From contig NZ_JAALCR010000008.1 in assembly GCF_011065895.1 (NCBI RefSeq), forward strand, positions 124,001-188,000: a DNA stretch of 64,000 nucleotides, in the 5' to 3' direction. Each line of letters starts with the position of its first letter. The stretch's first letter is position 1. This document shows positions 48,907 to 57,644 of this stretch, in pieces. Made by a program: the position numbers and the translations under genes. This DNA is from Paludisphaera rhizosphaerae (GTDB lineage Bacteria; Planctomycetota; Planctomycetia; Isosphaerales; Isosphaeraceae). The notes beneath the pieces are model-generated. The model ran no database searches and had not been told where the DNA came from. It saw only the letters and a program-made list of their open reading frames with translations.

Positions 48907-49668
48907 TCAGCGTGAGTCGTCGTTCGCAGGTCGATGCTCGATCGCGTCCGGATCGCCCCCGCGAGTCGCCAGGCCGGCGAGCGCCTGACGAAACGAGACG
49001 ACGTGGAGGAAGATCCCGATCGGCGCCAGGAACGCCGGCACCCAGACCACCGGCCACGCGGCGATCGCGGTGAACGGCGCCCCCGACCAATCCAGGTGGA
49101 GGGGGCCCGGAACGGACGTGGCGACAGTCCCGATCGCGTTGAGCAGCATCGCCAGGCCGAAGACGTTCCAGGCGATCGTCGCCCGAGGCCCGATCCAGCC
49201 GGAGGTGATGCCGGCCGCCGCCAGCGGCGCGGTGAGGCCGACGAGGGCGTCGAAGTTCCGGCCCTCGAACGTGATCTGCACCGGCGCAAACCCCTCCGTG
49301 TAGAGTCCCCAGAAGGCCAGTTCCACGGCCACCCTGAAGGACTGGAGGGCCACCGGCTGCCACGGAGGGACCTCCCCGATAATCCGCCGGGACGCCCTGG
49401 TCGAACCGAGCCCGACGAACGTCGCGAGGCCCGTCAAGGGGACCAGCGGCCAGCGGGGCGGGCGGGCCTCCCACTGGGAGAGGACCCCGCTCATGCCGAC
49501 GAGCGCCGTCGCGCCCAGCCAGACCATCATCACCGCCGCGAAGGAGGGGGCGAGCCAGCGGGGCAGCCCGGCCTTCCGAGCCCCCCGCGCCGTCCCAAGG
49601 GTGAGCAGGAGGACGACGACGAACGTCGTCCCGGTCAGCAGTGCAGCGGTCCCGATCGATCCGGTCAT
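48907..49668 (-). CDS. Polytopic membrane protein of unknown function
   Basis: A 253-residue protein with about seven hydrophobic segments (AALLTGTTFVVVLLLTLGTA, LAPSFAAVMMVWLGATALVG, WPLVPLTGLATFVGLG and others). No recognised catalytic motif. It ends in a charged C-terminal tail. ATG at 49666-49668 is preceded by GAGAGG. It lies 32 bases downstream of the NmrA-type gene on the same strand and is probably cotranscribed from the promoter at about 50685-50712. Confidence 0.75.
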   Translation of the reverse strand: MTGSIGTAALLTGTTFVVVLLLTLGTARGARKAGLPRWLAPSFAAVMMVWLGATALVGMSGVLSQWEARPPRWPLVPLTGLATFVGLGSTRASRRIIGEVPPWQPVALQSFRVAVELAFWGLYTEGFAPVQITFEGRNFDALVGLTAPLAAAGITSGWIGPRATIAWNVFGLAMLLNAIGTVATSVPGPLHLDWSGAPFTAIAAWPVVWVPAFLAPIGIFLHVVSFRQALAGLATRGGDPDAIEHRPANDDSR

Positions 49669-49700
49669 GGCCCACCTCTCGACGATTGGGGGAGAGGCGA

Positions 49701-50639
49701 TCATACGAACGCCGCGCGATGCTTCTCGATGAACGCCTCGAGCGTCATCGGAGGACGACCGCCGAGCTTCTCGACGAGGTCGTTGGTCCCCTCGAAAACG
49801 CCGTTCTGATGGTCGATCGCGACCTCCTTCAGATGCTGCACGACGAAGGAATCGCCGATTCTCTTGGTTTTCCCGCCCAGTTCGCCATACATGTTCCGGG
49901 AGGACGCCCCCTCGGTCGGGCTCTGGCGGCCGGAACTCTGCAACGCCAGGAACGTCTCGAAATCAACCTGCTTGTACTCCACCCGCTTACCCAGCACCCG
50001 GCTCAGGACCACGGCCGTCTCCTCGTAGGTGTATTCAACGGGGCCGTAGAGCGGATAGATCTTCCCCTTGTGCGGCGCGGGGTCGTCAAGGATTCCGGCG
50101 ATCACCCGGCCCTGGTCCTCGGCGGCGATCGGGGCGTGCTTCCCCGTGCCGAACGGCACATGAAGCAGTCCGGCCTTGATCAGCGGCGAGAGGTAGATGA
50201 GCCACTCGGCGAAGTAGGTCGGCCGGATGTGGGCGACCGTCAGGCCGGACCAGTCGAAGACCCGCTCGGAGAGCCAGTGGTCGGTCGCGGCATGACTCTT
50301 CGCGTCCTCCCGCGCTGACTTCTGCGACATGTTGACGATGCCGTCGACACCGGCTTCCTTCGCGGCCTGCGCGAAATAGGCCGTCGCCTCCAGGATGCCG
50401 GGTCGGATCGGATAGACGAAGTAGGCCCGCTGCACCCCGTCCAGCGCGGCCCGGACCTGACCGAAGTCGAGCAGATCGCCGTAGACGACCTCCACGCCCC
50501 GGGCCCGCAGCCGCTCCGACCTCTCATCACGCCCGTGGGCCAGCGCCCGGACCTGATGGCCGCGAGCCAGCAACTCGTCGACGGTCGCCCGACCGGTGTC
50601 GCCCGTCGCGCCGGTGACCAGGATCTTGATCGATGACAT
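49701..50639 (-). CDS. NmrA-like NAD(P)-binding protein
   Basis: A 312-residue atypical short-chain reductase of the NmrA/YtfG type. The Rossmann motif is VTGATGDTGRA, followed by GDLLDFGQVRAALDGV and YFVYPIRPG. Lacking an SDR Tyr-x3-Lys pair in the usual place, it may be a redox sensor or a quinone/aldehyde reductase. AGGAG precedes the ATG at 50637-50639 (an earlier in-frame ATG at 50682-50684 is not needed). It is divergent from a TetR regulator, with a shared promoter/operator between them, suggesting TetR-controlled stress or detoxification. Confidence 0.88.
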   Translation of the reverse strand: MSSIKILVTGATGDTGRATVDELLARGHQVRALAHGRDERSERLRARGVEVVYGDLLDFGQVRAALDGVQRAYFVYPIRPGILEATAYFAQAAKEAGVDGIVNMSQKSAREDAKSHAATDHWLSERVFDWSGLTVAHIRPTYFAEWLIYLSPLIKAGLLHVPFGTGKHAPIAAEDQGRVIAGILDDPAPHKGKIYPLYGPVEYTYEETAVVLSRVLGKRVEYKQVDFETFLALQSSGRQSPTEGASSRNMYGELGGKTKRIGDSFVVQHLKEVAIDHQNGVFEGTNDLVEKLGGRPPMTLEAFIEKHRAAFV

Positions 50640-50672
50640 TGGACTTCTCCTCGGCGAGAGAATAGGATTGTG

Positions 50673-50719
50673 TTCGACATCCAAATACTAGGCACCCCGA
50701 TTTAGATGTCAACTATAAT
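50673..50719. promoter_or_regulatory. Divergent promoter with candidate TetR operator
   Basis: On the minus strand TTGACA (50712-50707) and TAGTAT (50690-50685) are spaced 16 bases apart: a good sigma-70-type promoter for the NmrA gene. Overlapping it is the imperfect inverted repeat TTCGACATCCAAAT (50673-50686) and ATTTAGATGTCAAC (50700-50713). On the plus strand TATAAT occurs at 50714-50719 near the start of tetR. The arrangement fits TetR repressing both genes. Confidence 0.65.
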
Positions 50720-50745
50720 CCCAAAGTTTCGCCGAGGAGTTTCCC

Positions 50746-51288
50746 ATGCGGAAGTCGAGGGAAGAGGCGGTGGAGACCCGCAAGCGGATCGTCTCGGCGG
50801 CCGCGCGCCAGTTCCGGAAGAACGGGATCGTCGCGACGGGGCTCAACGATCTGATGAAGGCCGCCGGCCTGACGCACGGCGGCTTCTACAAGCACTTTGA
50901 GTCGAAGGACCAGCTCGTCGCCGAGGCGTGCGCGGAGGCCGTCGACGGGCTGATCGAGATGATGGCGGGGCAGCCGACGTTCCCGGCCGCTGTGGCGGCG
51001 TACCTCTCGACCCAACACCGGGACAATCCCGACGCCGGCTGCCCGCTCGCCGCGATCGGCAGCGAGCTCTCCCGTTGCGAGGGCGAAACTCGCCAGGCGG
51101 CGACGGAAGGCTTCGAGCGGCTCGTGACGCTCCTGGCAGAGAAGTCCGGGGCCGAGGACGCCAGGCGTCGCGCCCTGGCTGCGGCCTCGATGATGATCGG
51201 CGCGGTGACGATGTCGCGCATCGTCACCGACCCGAAACTCTCGACGGAGATTCTCCACGAGGTCGAGAAAGCCCTGGCCGAAGGCTGA
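50746..51288 (+). CDS. TetR-family transcription regulator
   Basis: A 180-residue one-component repressor. The N-terminal DNA-binding domain has RIVSAAARQFRKNGIVATGL and LMKAAGLTHGGFYKHFESKD, the classical TetR helix-turn-helix, and a ligand-binding helical C-terminal domain follows. It closely resembles the TetR group that carries a Cys in CPLAAIGSEL. It lies divergent to the NmrA-like reductase gene with an operator-like repeat between them, so it probably represses that unit and itself. Inducer unknown. AGGAG precedes the ATG. Confidence 0.92.
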   Translation: MRKSREEAVETRKRIVSAAARQFRKNGIVATGLNDLMKAAGLTHGGFYKHFESKDQLVAEACAEAVDGLIEMMAGQPTFPAAVAAYLSTQHRDNPDAGCPLAAIGSELSRCEGETRQAATEGFERLVTLLAEKSGAEDARRRALAAASMMIGAVTMSRIVTDPKLSTEILHEVEKALAEG

Positions 51289-51568
51289 GCCAAGCTGCGG
51301 CGATCACGGACGGCCCGACGACGCGGGAACTCGGTCTGTCGGCGGTTTCGAAGCGTCTCCGGGGGCGGCATGAGTCGGCGGATGGGACGACCTCCCGCGA
51401 CCGGAACCCTATAACTTTTGCCCCATCGACACCTCTTGCCCGACACCGGCATCCCGACCTTCGGCGCCAACCCACGCGTAGACGGCGACTTCTCTATCTC
51501 GCCACAAATTGCTAGAATATCTGGGCTTCTTTGATGCACATCTCAAGTTCTTCCAGGTATTTGCCGAC

Positions 51569-52444
51569 ATGAGGCGGACTCGATCGTGGAAGGAGACGCG
51601 CGCGCTCGTGACCGGCGCGTCCTCAGGGTTGGGGAAGGCGATCGCGGAGGATCTCGTCCGCCGAGGCGCCCAGGTGCTGCTCACCGGCCGATCGCTCGCC
51701 CGCCTGGAGGAGGTTCGCAACGACCTCGTCCACGGAGGGGCCGATCCCAACCGCGTCAGCATCATCGCGGCCGATCTCACCGTTGAGGCTGACCGTCGTC
51801 GTCTGTTCGACGAGGCGGCGAATCGGTTCGGCGCGCTCGACCTGGTCGTCAACAATGCGGGCGTCGGCGCGACAGGGCAGTTCGACACCCATGAGCCCTG
51901 GGTCCTGCGCCGGGTCTTCGAGATCAACTTCTTCGCCATGGCCGAGGTCTGCCGCGCCGCGCTGCCGATGCTCGCCGAAGGCGTGGACCCGGTGATGCTC
52001 GTCACGGGCTCGGTCAACGCCCGCCGGGCGCTGCCGGGACGCTCGGAATACTGCGCCAGCAAGTTCGCCGTCACCGGCTTCCTGGAGTCGATCCGGATCG
52101 AGTGGCGGCGTTTCGGGATCCACGTCGCTCAGTTGAACCCGGGCTTCTCAGCCACGCCGTTCGACGATCACGCGGTCGTGAAGACGGCGAGGGTGTCGGT
52201 GGCCGAATGGCGGACCATGCCGCCGGAAGCCGTCGCCGCAGCGGCGCTTCGGGCCGTCGAGAAGAAGAAGAGCGAGATCACCCTCACCGGCAAGGGAAGG
52301 CTCCTCGTGCTGGTGAACCGGATCGCCCCTCGGTTCGTCGACTGGGGCCTCTCGCGATGGCTTCTCCGCCACTTCCCCGACGCTCCCTCCCTGCGAAAGG
52401 GTTCGCCGAAGCCGCCGCGACCGGTGGGACACGCCTCTTCCTGA
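51569..52444 (+). CDS. Short-chain dehydrogenase/reductase
   Basis: A 291-residue classical SDR. The nucleotide site is LVTGASSGLGKAIA, followed by the structural NNAGVG motif. The catalytic Ser is in VTGSVNA and the Tyr-x3-Lys in SEYCASKFAV. It ends with a hydrophobic C-terminal region (RLLVLVNRIAPRFVDWGLSR), a feature of membrane-associated SDRs. Substrate unknown. ATG at 51569 is chosen as the first methionine before the Rossmann fold; a TTG 20 codons upstream is also open. No partner gene is apparent. Confidence 0.9.
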   Translation: MRRTRSWKETRALVTGASSGLGKAIAEDLVRRGAQVLLTGRSLARLEEVRNDLVHGGADPNRVSIIAADLTVEADRRRLFDEAANRFGALDLVVNNAGVGATGQFDTHEPWVLRRVFEINFFAMAEVCRAALPMLAEGVDPVMLVTGSVNARRALPGRSEYCASKFAVTGFLESIRIEWRRFGIHVAQLNPGFSATPFDDHAVVKTARVSVAEWRTMPPEAVAAAALRAVEKKKSEITLTGKGRLLVLVNRIAPRFVDWGLSRWLLRHFPDAPSLRKGSPKPPRPVGHASS

Positions 52445-52454
52445 GGGAAGACCG

Positions 52455-53744
52455 TCAGACGGTCGGACCGACCAACGTGCTCGACGCGGAGCCGTTGCGC
52501 GGGGCCGAGCCGAGACGGAGGCGCCGCAGGTTCATCGTCGGCCGGAACATAACCAGCAAGGCCAGGGGAAGGTACAGCAAGACCAACGTCCCCCCCTTGT
52601 CCAGGTACCAGAACTGGCTGGCCGCCAGCAGCGCCGCCGACATCGCGATCAATTGGGCCAGATCCTTCTGGGCCGGCCAGAAAGTCACCACCAGAACCAT
52701 CGCCGCGTAGCCGATCAACACCGGCAGGCGGAAGCTGGGATCGATGCCGCCCCAGAAGCTGTTGGCGCTCGATGGGGGGGCGAACCGCGGGAAGAGGCCG
52801 ACCTCGGCGATGCTCCGCGCCCCCAGTGCGCCGGCCCACTCCGAAAGGCCCAGCCCGGCCGCCCCCAAGAGCGCGCAGACGAAGGCCACGGACGCCGCAA
52901 CGGAGATGTATACGATCCGCTGCCGCCCCCGGTAGAACCCCGTCCAGAGGGCGATCAGCCCCAGACAGGCCGGGATCCATCCCGCCGCCAGGCCGATCAA
53001 GAGCCCGGAAATCGCCGGCCGCGCGTACCAGAAGACCGCATAGATGATGAGCGCCGAGGCGACCAATTGACCGCTGTCCACCAGGGCCATCCGTGTGTAT
53101 GGCAGGAGCAGATAACAGGCGGCCATCGACAGGCCGGTGAGCGAGCGTTCGTAGTGTCGCCAGCCGATCAGCCACAGCCCCGACGCCAGCGCCAGGTGCG
53201 CCAGCACGGCCAGGACTCGTGAGACGATCACCTGGGGCCGTTCGTGCCTGAGCGAGTTCGGGAGAGGCGTGATGTCCAGGACCTGCTGGACCGCCGCGTT
53301 CTTTTCAACCGGCTTGGGAGATCGCCCGTTGCGGTCGTGGCCGGAGGGCTCAGCCGGATTCCGCGCTGCGCCGTCCTCAACAGGGAGACTCACGGTCTCC
53401 ACCAGCAAAAGGCCGAGGACGCCTATGGAGAGCGTCAAGAGTCCCGAGGCGCTGAGATTCGGCTCCAGGAGTGGACGTCTGGAGAACCCCAGGTCGACCA
53501 GGAAACGAACCAGCCAGGCGGCCGTCCCACCGAAGAGGAGGATGAAGCCAATCCAGTGGCGCTTCTCGCCGCCGGCCACGATCAGCATCATGCCGGGCAC
53601 GAGCGCGAAGAGGAGCAAAAGGTCGAGGTTGCGAACGCTCCAGATCCGGCCGAATTTGAAGAAAAGCGTGACGCAGCCCAGCAGCGAGAGGAAGAGCCAA
53701 ACGTATGGCCCTAAACCCAAATCGGTGACGAACGGCCCTTCCAT
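52455..53744 (-). CDS. Polytopic membrane protein
   Basis: A 429-residue protein with about ten hydrophobic segments (WLFLSLLGCVTLFFKFG, LDLLLLFALVPGMMLIVAGG, LIGYAAMVLVVTFW and others). A loop of about 80 soluble residues lies near 120-200. It has no catalytic motif I can recognise. The topology is glycosyltransferase-like but no DD/DxD signature was confirmed. Its start lies 10 bases after the stop of the RNase III gene on the same strand, so the two are probably cotranscribed. Confidence 0.78.
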   Translation of the reverse strand: MEGPFVTDLGLGPYVWLFLSLLGCVTLFFKFGRIWSVRNLDLLLLFALVPGMMLIVAGGEKRHWIGFILLFGGTAAWLVRFLVDLGFSRRPLLEPNLSASGLLTLSIGVLGLLLVETVSLPVEDGAARNPAEPSGHDRNGRSPKPVEKNAAVQQVLDITPLPNSLRHERPQVIVSRVLAVLAHLALASGLWLIGWRHYERSLTGLSMAACYLLLPYTRMALVDSGQLVASALIIYAVFWYARPAISGLLIGLAAGWIPACLGLIALWTGFYRGRQRIVYISVAASVAFVCALLGAAGLGLSEWAGALGARSIAEVGLFPRFAPPSSANSFWGGIDPSFRLPVLIGYAAMVLVVTFWPAQKDLAQLIAMSAALLAASQFWYLDKGGTLVLLYLPLALLVMFRPTMNLRRLRLGSAPRNGSASSTLVGPTV

Positions 53745-53754
53745 GGAGACCTCG

Positions 53755-54489
53755 TCAGTCTGACTGATAGGGGATGGGTGAGCCGGAGAGCTGGCAGAGG
53801 GCGTTCATCGCCGCTCGCTGCTCGGCTTCCTTCTTGTTTCGCCCCCAGGCCGGAGCATAGCGATTGCGGCCGATCTGAGCCGCGATCTTGAAGCACTTCG
53901 AGTGATCCGGGCCCTTCTCGTCGAGCAGCAGATAGGTCGGCGTCTCGCCGAAATCGCGCTGGGCGGCCTGCTGGAGGTTGCTCTTGTAGTTGAGCCCGTT
54001 CTGGCCCTCGACGGCCGATTCGATCTCGGGCTCCATGTAGCGGGTGATGAATCGGGCCGCGGCGGGCATGCCGCCGTCGACGAAGATCGCGCCGATGAGG
54101 CTCTCGAAGACGTCCGCCAGCAGCGACGACGGGGTTTGATCGCCCGCGCCCATCCCCTTGCCCAGAAACAGGTAAACGTCCAGTTCCAGGGTCTCGGAGA
54201 TCTTCGCGCAGGTGCGTCGCGAGACGACGATCGACTTGATCCGGGTCAGTTCCCCTTCCTGATAGTCGGGGAACTTGCGGAAGAGCATCTCGCAGACGAC
54301 GGCGCCGAGGATGGCGTCCCCCAGGAACTCCAACCGCTCGTTGGAGGCCAGGCGGTGATTCGCACCGGAGGCGTGGGTGAGCGCCTCCCGAAGCAGGTCC
54401 GGGTCGTGGAATTCATAACCCAGGACGGCCTGGCACTCGGCGAGCAGGCGTGCCTCGTCCCGGTGGGTCGTGGTGTTTGGCGCAGCGAT
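53755..54489 (-). CDS. rnc: Ribonuclease III with non-canonical start
   Basis: Double-strand-specific endoribonuclease that processes rRNA and mRNA. The catalytic domain includes GYEFHDPDLLREALTHASGA, NERLEFLGDAIL with the signature Glu/Asp, and DVFESLIGAIFVDGG. The C-terminal double-stranded RNA-binding domain has NLQQAAQRDFGETP and AWGRNKKEAEQRAA. After the in-frame stop at about 54579 there is no ATG, GTG or TTG before this essential region; the first ATG, at 54331-54333, would delete it. The best candidate is ATC at 54487-54489, eight bases after GGGAG, giving 244 residues, normal for the family. A sequence error is the alternative. Confidence 0.8.
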   Translation of the reverse strand: MAAPNTTTHRDEARLLAECQAVLGYEFHDPDLLREALTHASGANHRLASNERLEFLGDAILGAVVCEMLFRKFPDYQEGELTRIKSIVVSRRTCAKISETLELDVYLFLGKGMGAGDQTPSSLLADVFESLIGAIFVDGGMPAAARFITRYMEPEIESAVEGQNGLNYKSNLQQAAQRDFGETPTYLLLDEKGPDHSKCFKIAAQIGRNRYAPAWGRNKKEAEQRAAMNALCQLSGSPIPYQSD

Positions 54490-54738
54490 GGTCGTGGCTC
54501 CCGGCGGGAGTCGCGCAGGGACGGTCGGAGGTGGTCCGAAATCAATACGAATACCAGGCTAGCTCGCGGGAAATCCCGTGTCAACCGTCTGATGCGTCGA
54601 TTTCCCGGATCCGGGACGCGGCGTTGGCGTGCGAGATTCCTATGGATTTCGTCGGCTTGAGCGCATACCGTTGAATTGTGAACATCGCCGCAATCACTAC
54701 GTGCTAGTACCATTGATCCGACCGACAACGGAGGCCCC

Positions 54739-55350
54739 ATGTCCCCATCCTCTGACGTCCTGAACGCCTTCGTCTTGCTCGACCGCTCCGGCTCCATGAG
54801 TACGCGATGGGACGAGGCCCTGGGGGCGATCAACGCCTACGTGCACGAGTTGGGGGAAGCCGCCGTCGCGACGCTGGCGACCTTCGACGCGGTCGACGGC
54901 CTGAAGTTCGAGGTGATCCGCGACCGCACCCCGGCCGCCGATTGGAAGGACGTCAAACCCAGCGAAGCCTCGCCTCGCGGGTACACGCCGCTGCTCGACG
55001 CTCTCTCGCGCATCATCGCCCTGGCCGAGGCGGCCGGCGGCGAGAAGACCATGATCGTGGTGATGACCGACGGTCAGGAGAACGCCAGCCGCGAGATCAC
55101 CAAGGAGAGCGCCCGCGCTGCGGTCGAACGTTGCAAGGCGAAGCACTGGCAGGTCATCTTCCTTGGGGCTGACTTCGACGCCTTCGCCGAGGCCGGCGGA
55201 GTCGGCGTCGGCGTCCACCAGACGATCCGCTCCCGCGGCGGCAGCTACGGCCTCACGATGAAGAGCATGGCCCGCTACTCGCGGGAATACCGCGACACCG
55301 GCAAAGGCGTCGCCTTTACTGACGAGGACCGCAAGGAGGCCGATCAGTAA
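54739..55350 (+). CDS. von Willebrand factor A domain protein
   Basis: A 203-residue vWA protein without export signal. The metal-ion-dependent adhesion site begins DRSGSMS, with a later Thr in YTPLLDAL and an Asp in VMTDGQEN. The complete MIDAS suggests a divalent metal-dependent protein-binding role. Such small cytosolic vWA proteins often work with AAA ATPases or in stress responses, but no partner is adjacent. Upstream is about 250 bases with no clear promoter. Confidence 0.85.
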   Translation: MSPSSDVLNAFVLLDRSGSMSTRWDEALGAINAYVHELGEAAVATLATFDAVDGLKFEVIRDRTPAADWKDVKPSEASPRGYTPLLDALSRIIALAEAAGGEKTMIVVMTDGQENASREITKESARAAVERCKAKHWQVIFLGADFDAFAEAGGVGVGVHQTIRSRGGSYGLTMKSMARYSREYRDTGKGVAFTDEDRKEADQ

Positions 55351-55374
55351 GCCGTCGGCCTCCGGCCCATCGCC

Positions 55375-56550
55375 TCAACGGTTCGGCACTGCCGCAGGGG
55401 AGATTCGTCCATCGACGGCCCACACCCCGCGAACGCCCCGAAAGGCGCCGGTAACGACGGCGGTGATCGTGTGATCGTCCTTCACGAACAGGGAACCCCA
55501 GAGCTGCTTCGATCCGGCCTCGTCGGGAAACGGGTAGGACCTGTTCGTGAAACCTCGGGCGTCGGCGTCGCCCGTGCAGACGACGAGGCGGCAGTCGCGC
55601 ATCGCCCCCGAACGGTCCTCCTGAAAGGAGATCGCCGTCGAGCCGTCGCCGAGCCGTCTCAGATAGGGCGCGCCGGCGTACCAGGAAGGGTTGAGAGGTT
55701 CGGCGAGCGCCCCCCAGCGCCGGGAGTCGTCGCCGCCGACGACGCCGTCGCGGCCAGGCTCGCGGAGGATGATGGACGGCTTGAACCGATCGCCGGAGAG
55801 GCCGTCGTCCTCGATGGCGACGGCCACGCGGCGGCCGTCGGCGAGCAGCGCAGGGACGGGCATCCCATCGCGACGACCTCGGCGAAAGGCGAACGCTTCG
55901 GCCGGGCTCCAGGTCGAGCCGCCGTCGACGGATCGAAGGACGTCGATCTCCTGTTCGTTGGTCGTCGGGAACGGCCGCTCGTTGGCGAAGTAAACCTGGA
56001 TCTCCCCCGAAGGGAGTTCCACCGGCGCGGGCTCCCAGCAACCGTCCTGGAAAGTCGTCCCGCCCTCGTAGAGCGTCCGGGGCGGAGACCACGTCCGGCC
56101 GTGATCGTCGCTCCGAGCCATCCGGATCAGGAAGGGCCGAGTCAGTTCGGCCTTCGCAGCGCGTTCGCGTTGCATCCGCACGGCCTTCCTGGGCCGTTCG
56201 TTCCAGAAGTAGAGCAGGGGACCGGAGCGGGTCGGCAGGATCTCGGCGTTCGTCAGCCAGCACTCGGGGTCCTCGTTCACGAGGACCGGCGCTTCCCAGG
56301 TCGCGCCGTCGTCTGCGCTGCGGCGGAAGTACAATCGGCCGCCGCGGTCGTAGGCGCAGCCCACTCGCCCATCGCCCAACCGCGCCATCCGGGCGTAGTC
56401 GGCCCCCTCTTGCACCAGGCGGAGCGTCTCGGGCTCCCACGAGACGACCGGAGGCGCAAAGCCGGCCGCAACGATCAGGATCAGGATCGACCAAACCAAC
56501 GCCAGGCCAGGCCGCACGATTCGAGCAAGCATCGAAAGGTTCCCCTGCAT
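55375..56550 (-). CDS. Exported sialidase-like (BNR-repeat) protein
   Basis: A 391-residue exported protein of the exo-alpha-sialidase-like fold. A signal-anchor (LALVWSILILIVAAGFAPPV) is followed by a six-bladed beta-propeller with at least three Asp-box repeats: RSADDGATW, RSDDHGRTW and RSVDGGSTW. A FRIP-like Arg region is not conclusive. The catalytic Tyr/Glu pair of true sialidases cannot be confirmed by eye, so it may hydrolyse or only bind other glycans. ATG at 56548-56550 follows GGGAGG; an earlier ATG is 17 codons upstream. Confidence 0.8.
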   Translation of the reverse strand: MQGNLSMLARIVRPGLALVWSILILIVAAGFAPPVVSWEPETLRLVQEGADYARMARLGDGRVGCAYDRGGRLYFRRSADDGATWEAPVLVNEDPECWLTNAEILPTRSGPLLYFWNERPRKAVRMQRERAAKAELTRPFLIRMARSDDHGRTWSPPRTLYEGGTTFQDGCWEPAPVELPSGEIQVYFANERPFPTTNEQEIDVLRSVDGGSTWSPAEAFAFRRGRRDGMPVPALLADGRRVAVAIEDDGLSGDRFKPSIILREPGRDGVVGGDDSRRWGALAEPLNPSWYAGAPYLRRLGDGSTAISFQEDRSGAMRDCRLVVCTGDADARGFTNRSYPFPDEAGSKQLWGSLFVKDDHTITAVVTGAFRGVRGVWAVDGRISPAAVPNR

Positions 56551-56765
56551 CAAAGACCTCCCTTGATCGTAGGCCCTTCGATACCCAGGTGCGATCCCCA
56601 ACCGACATCGGCGTCGCGGTGGATGGGGCTTCCTGGATCGGCTAAGCGGGTCTGTCGAATCGGTTCCGGGTGGTGGTAAGATATCGGAATCCCTGTTCGA
56701 GATCGGTCAGCGAGGGTTTCGCGAGCGAGAGCGCAACCCCGGATGAACTCATCGAGGTCGGAAGC

Positions 56766-57506
56766 GTGTCCTCGATTCCTCCTGATCGCCCTTCCCAGAG
56801 AAGATTCCCAACCACGCGCTGGAGCCGGGTGGTCGCCGCTACTGGTTCAGGCGCTCCCCAGGGACGCGAGAACCTTGAGGCGCTCTGCGAAGCATACTGG
56901 TATCCGCTCTACGCTTACGCCCGCCGTCGCGGCCATTCGCCCGAACAGGCGCAGGATCTGACCCAGGACTTCTTCGCGTACGTGCTGGAAAAGGATCTGC
57001 TCGCCCGAGCCGACCCCCATCGAGGCCGATTTCGGTCGTTCCTGCTGGGGGTTTACACCCACTATCTCGCGAACCGGCATGATTATGAGCACGCCCTCAA
57101 ACGCGGAGGCGGACGCTCGGCCCTGTCGATCGACGCCACGACCGCCGAGGGCCGCTACGACCGGGACCTCGTGCTGAACCTGACGCCAGAGCGGATCTTC
57201 GACCGTAGCTGGGCGTTAACGCTGCTCGGCCGGGTCCTGGACGAACTCCGCCGCGAGTACGAGGATTCCGGTCGCGAAGCGGTCTTCGAGACGCTCTCCG
57301 TCAACCTGACGGAAGGGCCGCAGGCCGAATCCTACGCGGCGATCGGCCGGCGGCTGGGCGTCTCTGAAGGCTCGGCGCGGGTCGCCGTCCACCGACTGCG
57401 CCGCCGTTACGCCCATCTGCTCCGATGCGAGATCGCGGCGACGGTGGAGGACTCCGAAGAGATTGAGGACGAGATTCGAGCGCTCTTCGCCGCCCTCCAG
57501 GCCTGA
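56766..57506 (+). CDS. ECF-type RNA polymerase sigma factor (planctomycete, kinase-linked)
   Basis: A 246-residue sigma-70-family factor. The sigma2 region shows LCEAYWYPLYAYARRRGHSP and QDLTQDFFAYVLEKDLL, typical of planctomycete ECF factors paired with Ser/Thr kinases, and sigma4 shows the SYAAIGRRLGVSEGSARVAV helix-turn-helix. GTG at 56766-56768 is preceded by GAGG and leaves the conserved TTRWSRVVAA start. It sits directly upstream of a zinc-ribbon Ser/Thr kinase gene, a pairing known in this phylum in which the kinase may control the sigma factor. The target promoter may be the GCGGTAACG-N15-CTTAAT motif found twice nearby. Confidence 0.92.
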   Translation: MSSIPPDRPSQRRFPTTRWSRVVAATGSGAPQGRENLEALCEAYWYPLYAYARRRGHSPEQAQDLTQDFFAYVLEKDLLARADPHRGRFRSFLLGVYTHYLANRHDYEHALKRGGGRSALSIDATTAEGRYDRDLVLNLTPERIFDRSWALTLLGRVLDELRREYEDSGREAVFETLSVNLTEGPQAESYAAIGRRLGVSEGSARVAVHRLRRRYAHLLRCEIAATVEDSEEIEDEIRALFAALQA

Positions 57507-57526
57507 GCCGGGAAATCGGTCGCGTC

Positions 57527-57556
57527 GCGGTAACGGCGCAATCCCATTTGCTTAAT
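57527..57556 (+). promoter_or_regulatory. Candidate ECF promoter upstream of kinase gene
   Basis: GCGGTAACG at 57527-57535 and CTTAAT at 57551-57556 are separated by exactly 15 bases, with the kinase start (57645) about 90 bases downstream. The same two words with the same spacing recur at 60152-60181. The -35 word resembles ECF-type GGTAAC/GGAAC elements. Confidence 0.65.
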
Positions 57557-57644
57557 ACCTCCGATGAGGGGCCGAACCGGCGGCCGAACCGGGCTCGTCG
57601 AGTCCGACTTCGAGTGGGCGCCAAGTCAAACCGGAAGCCCGATC

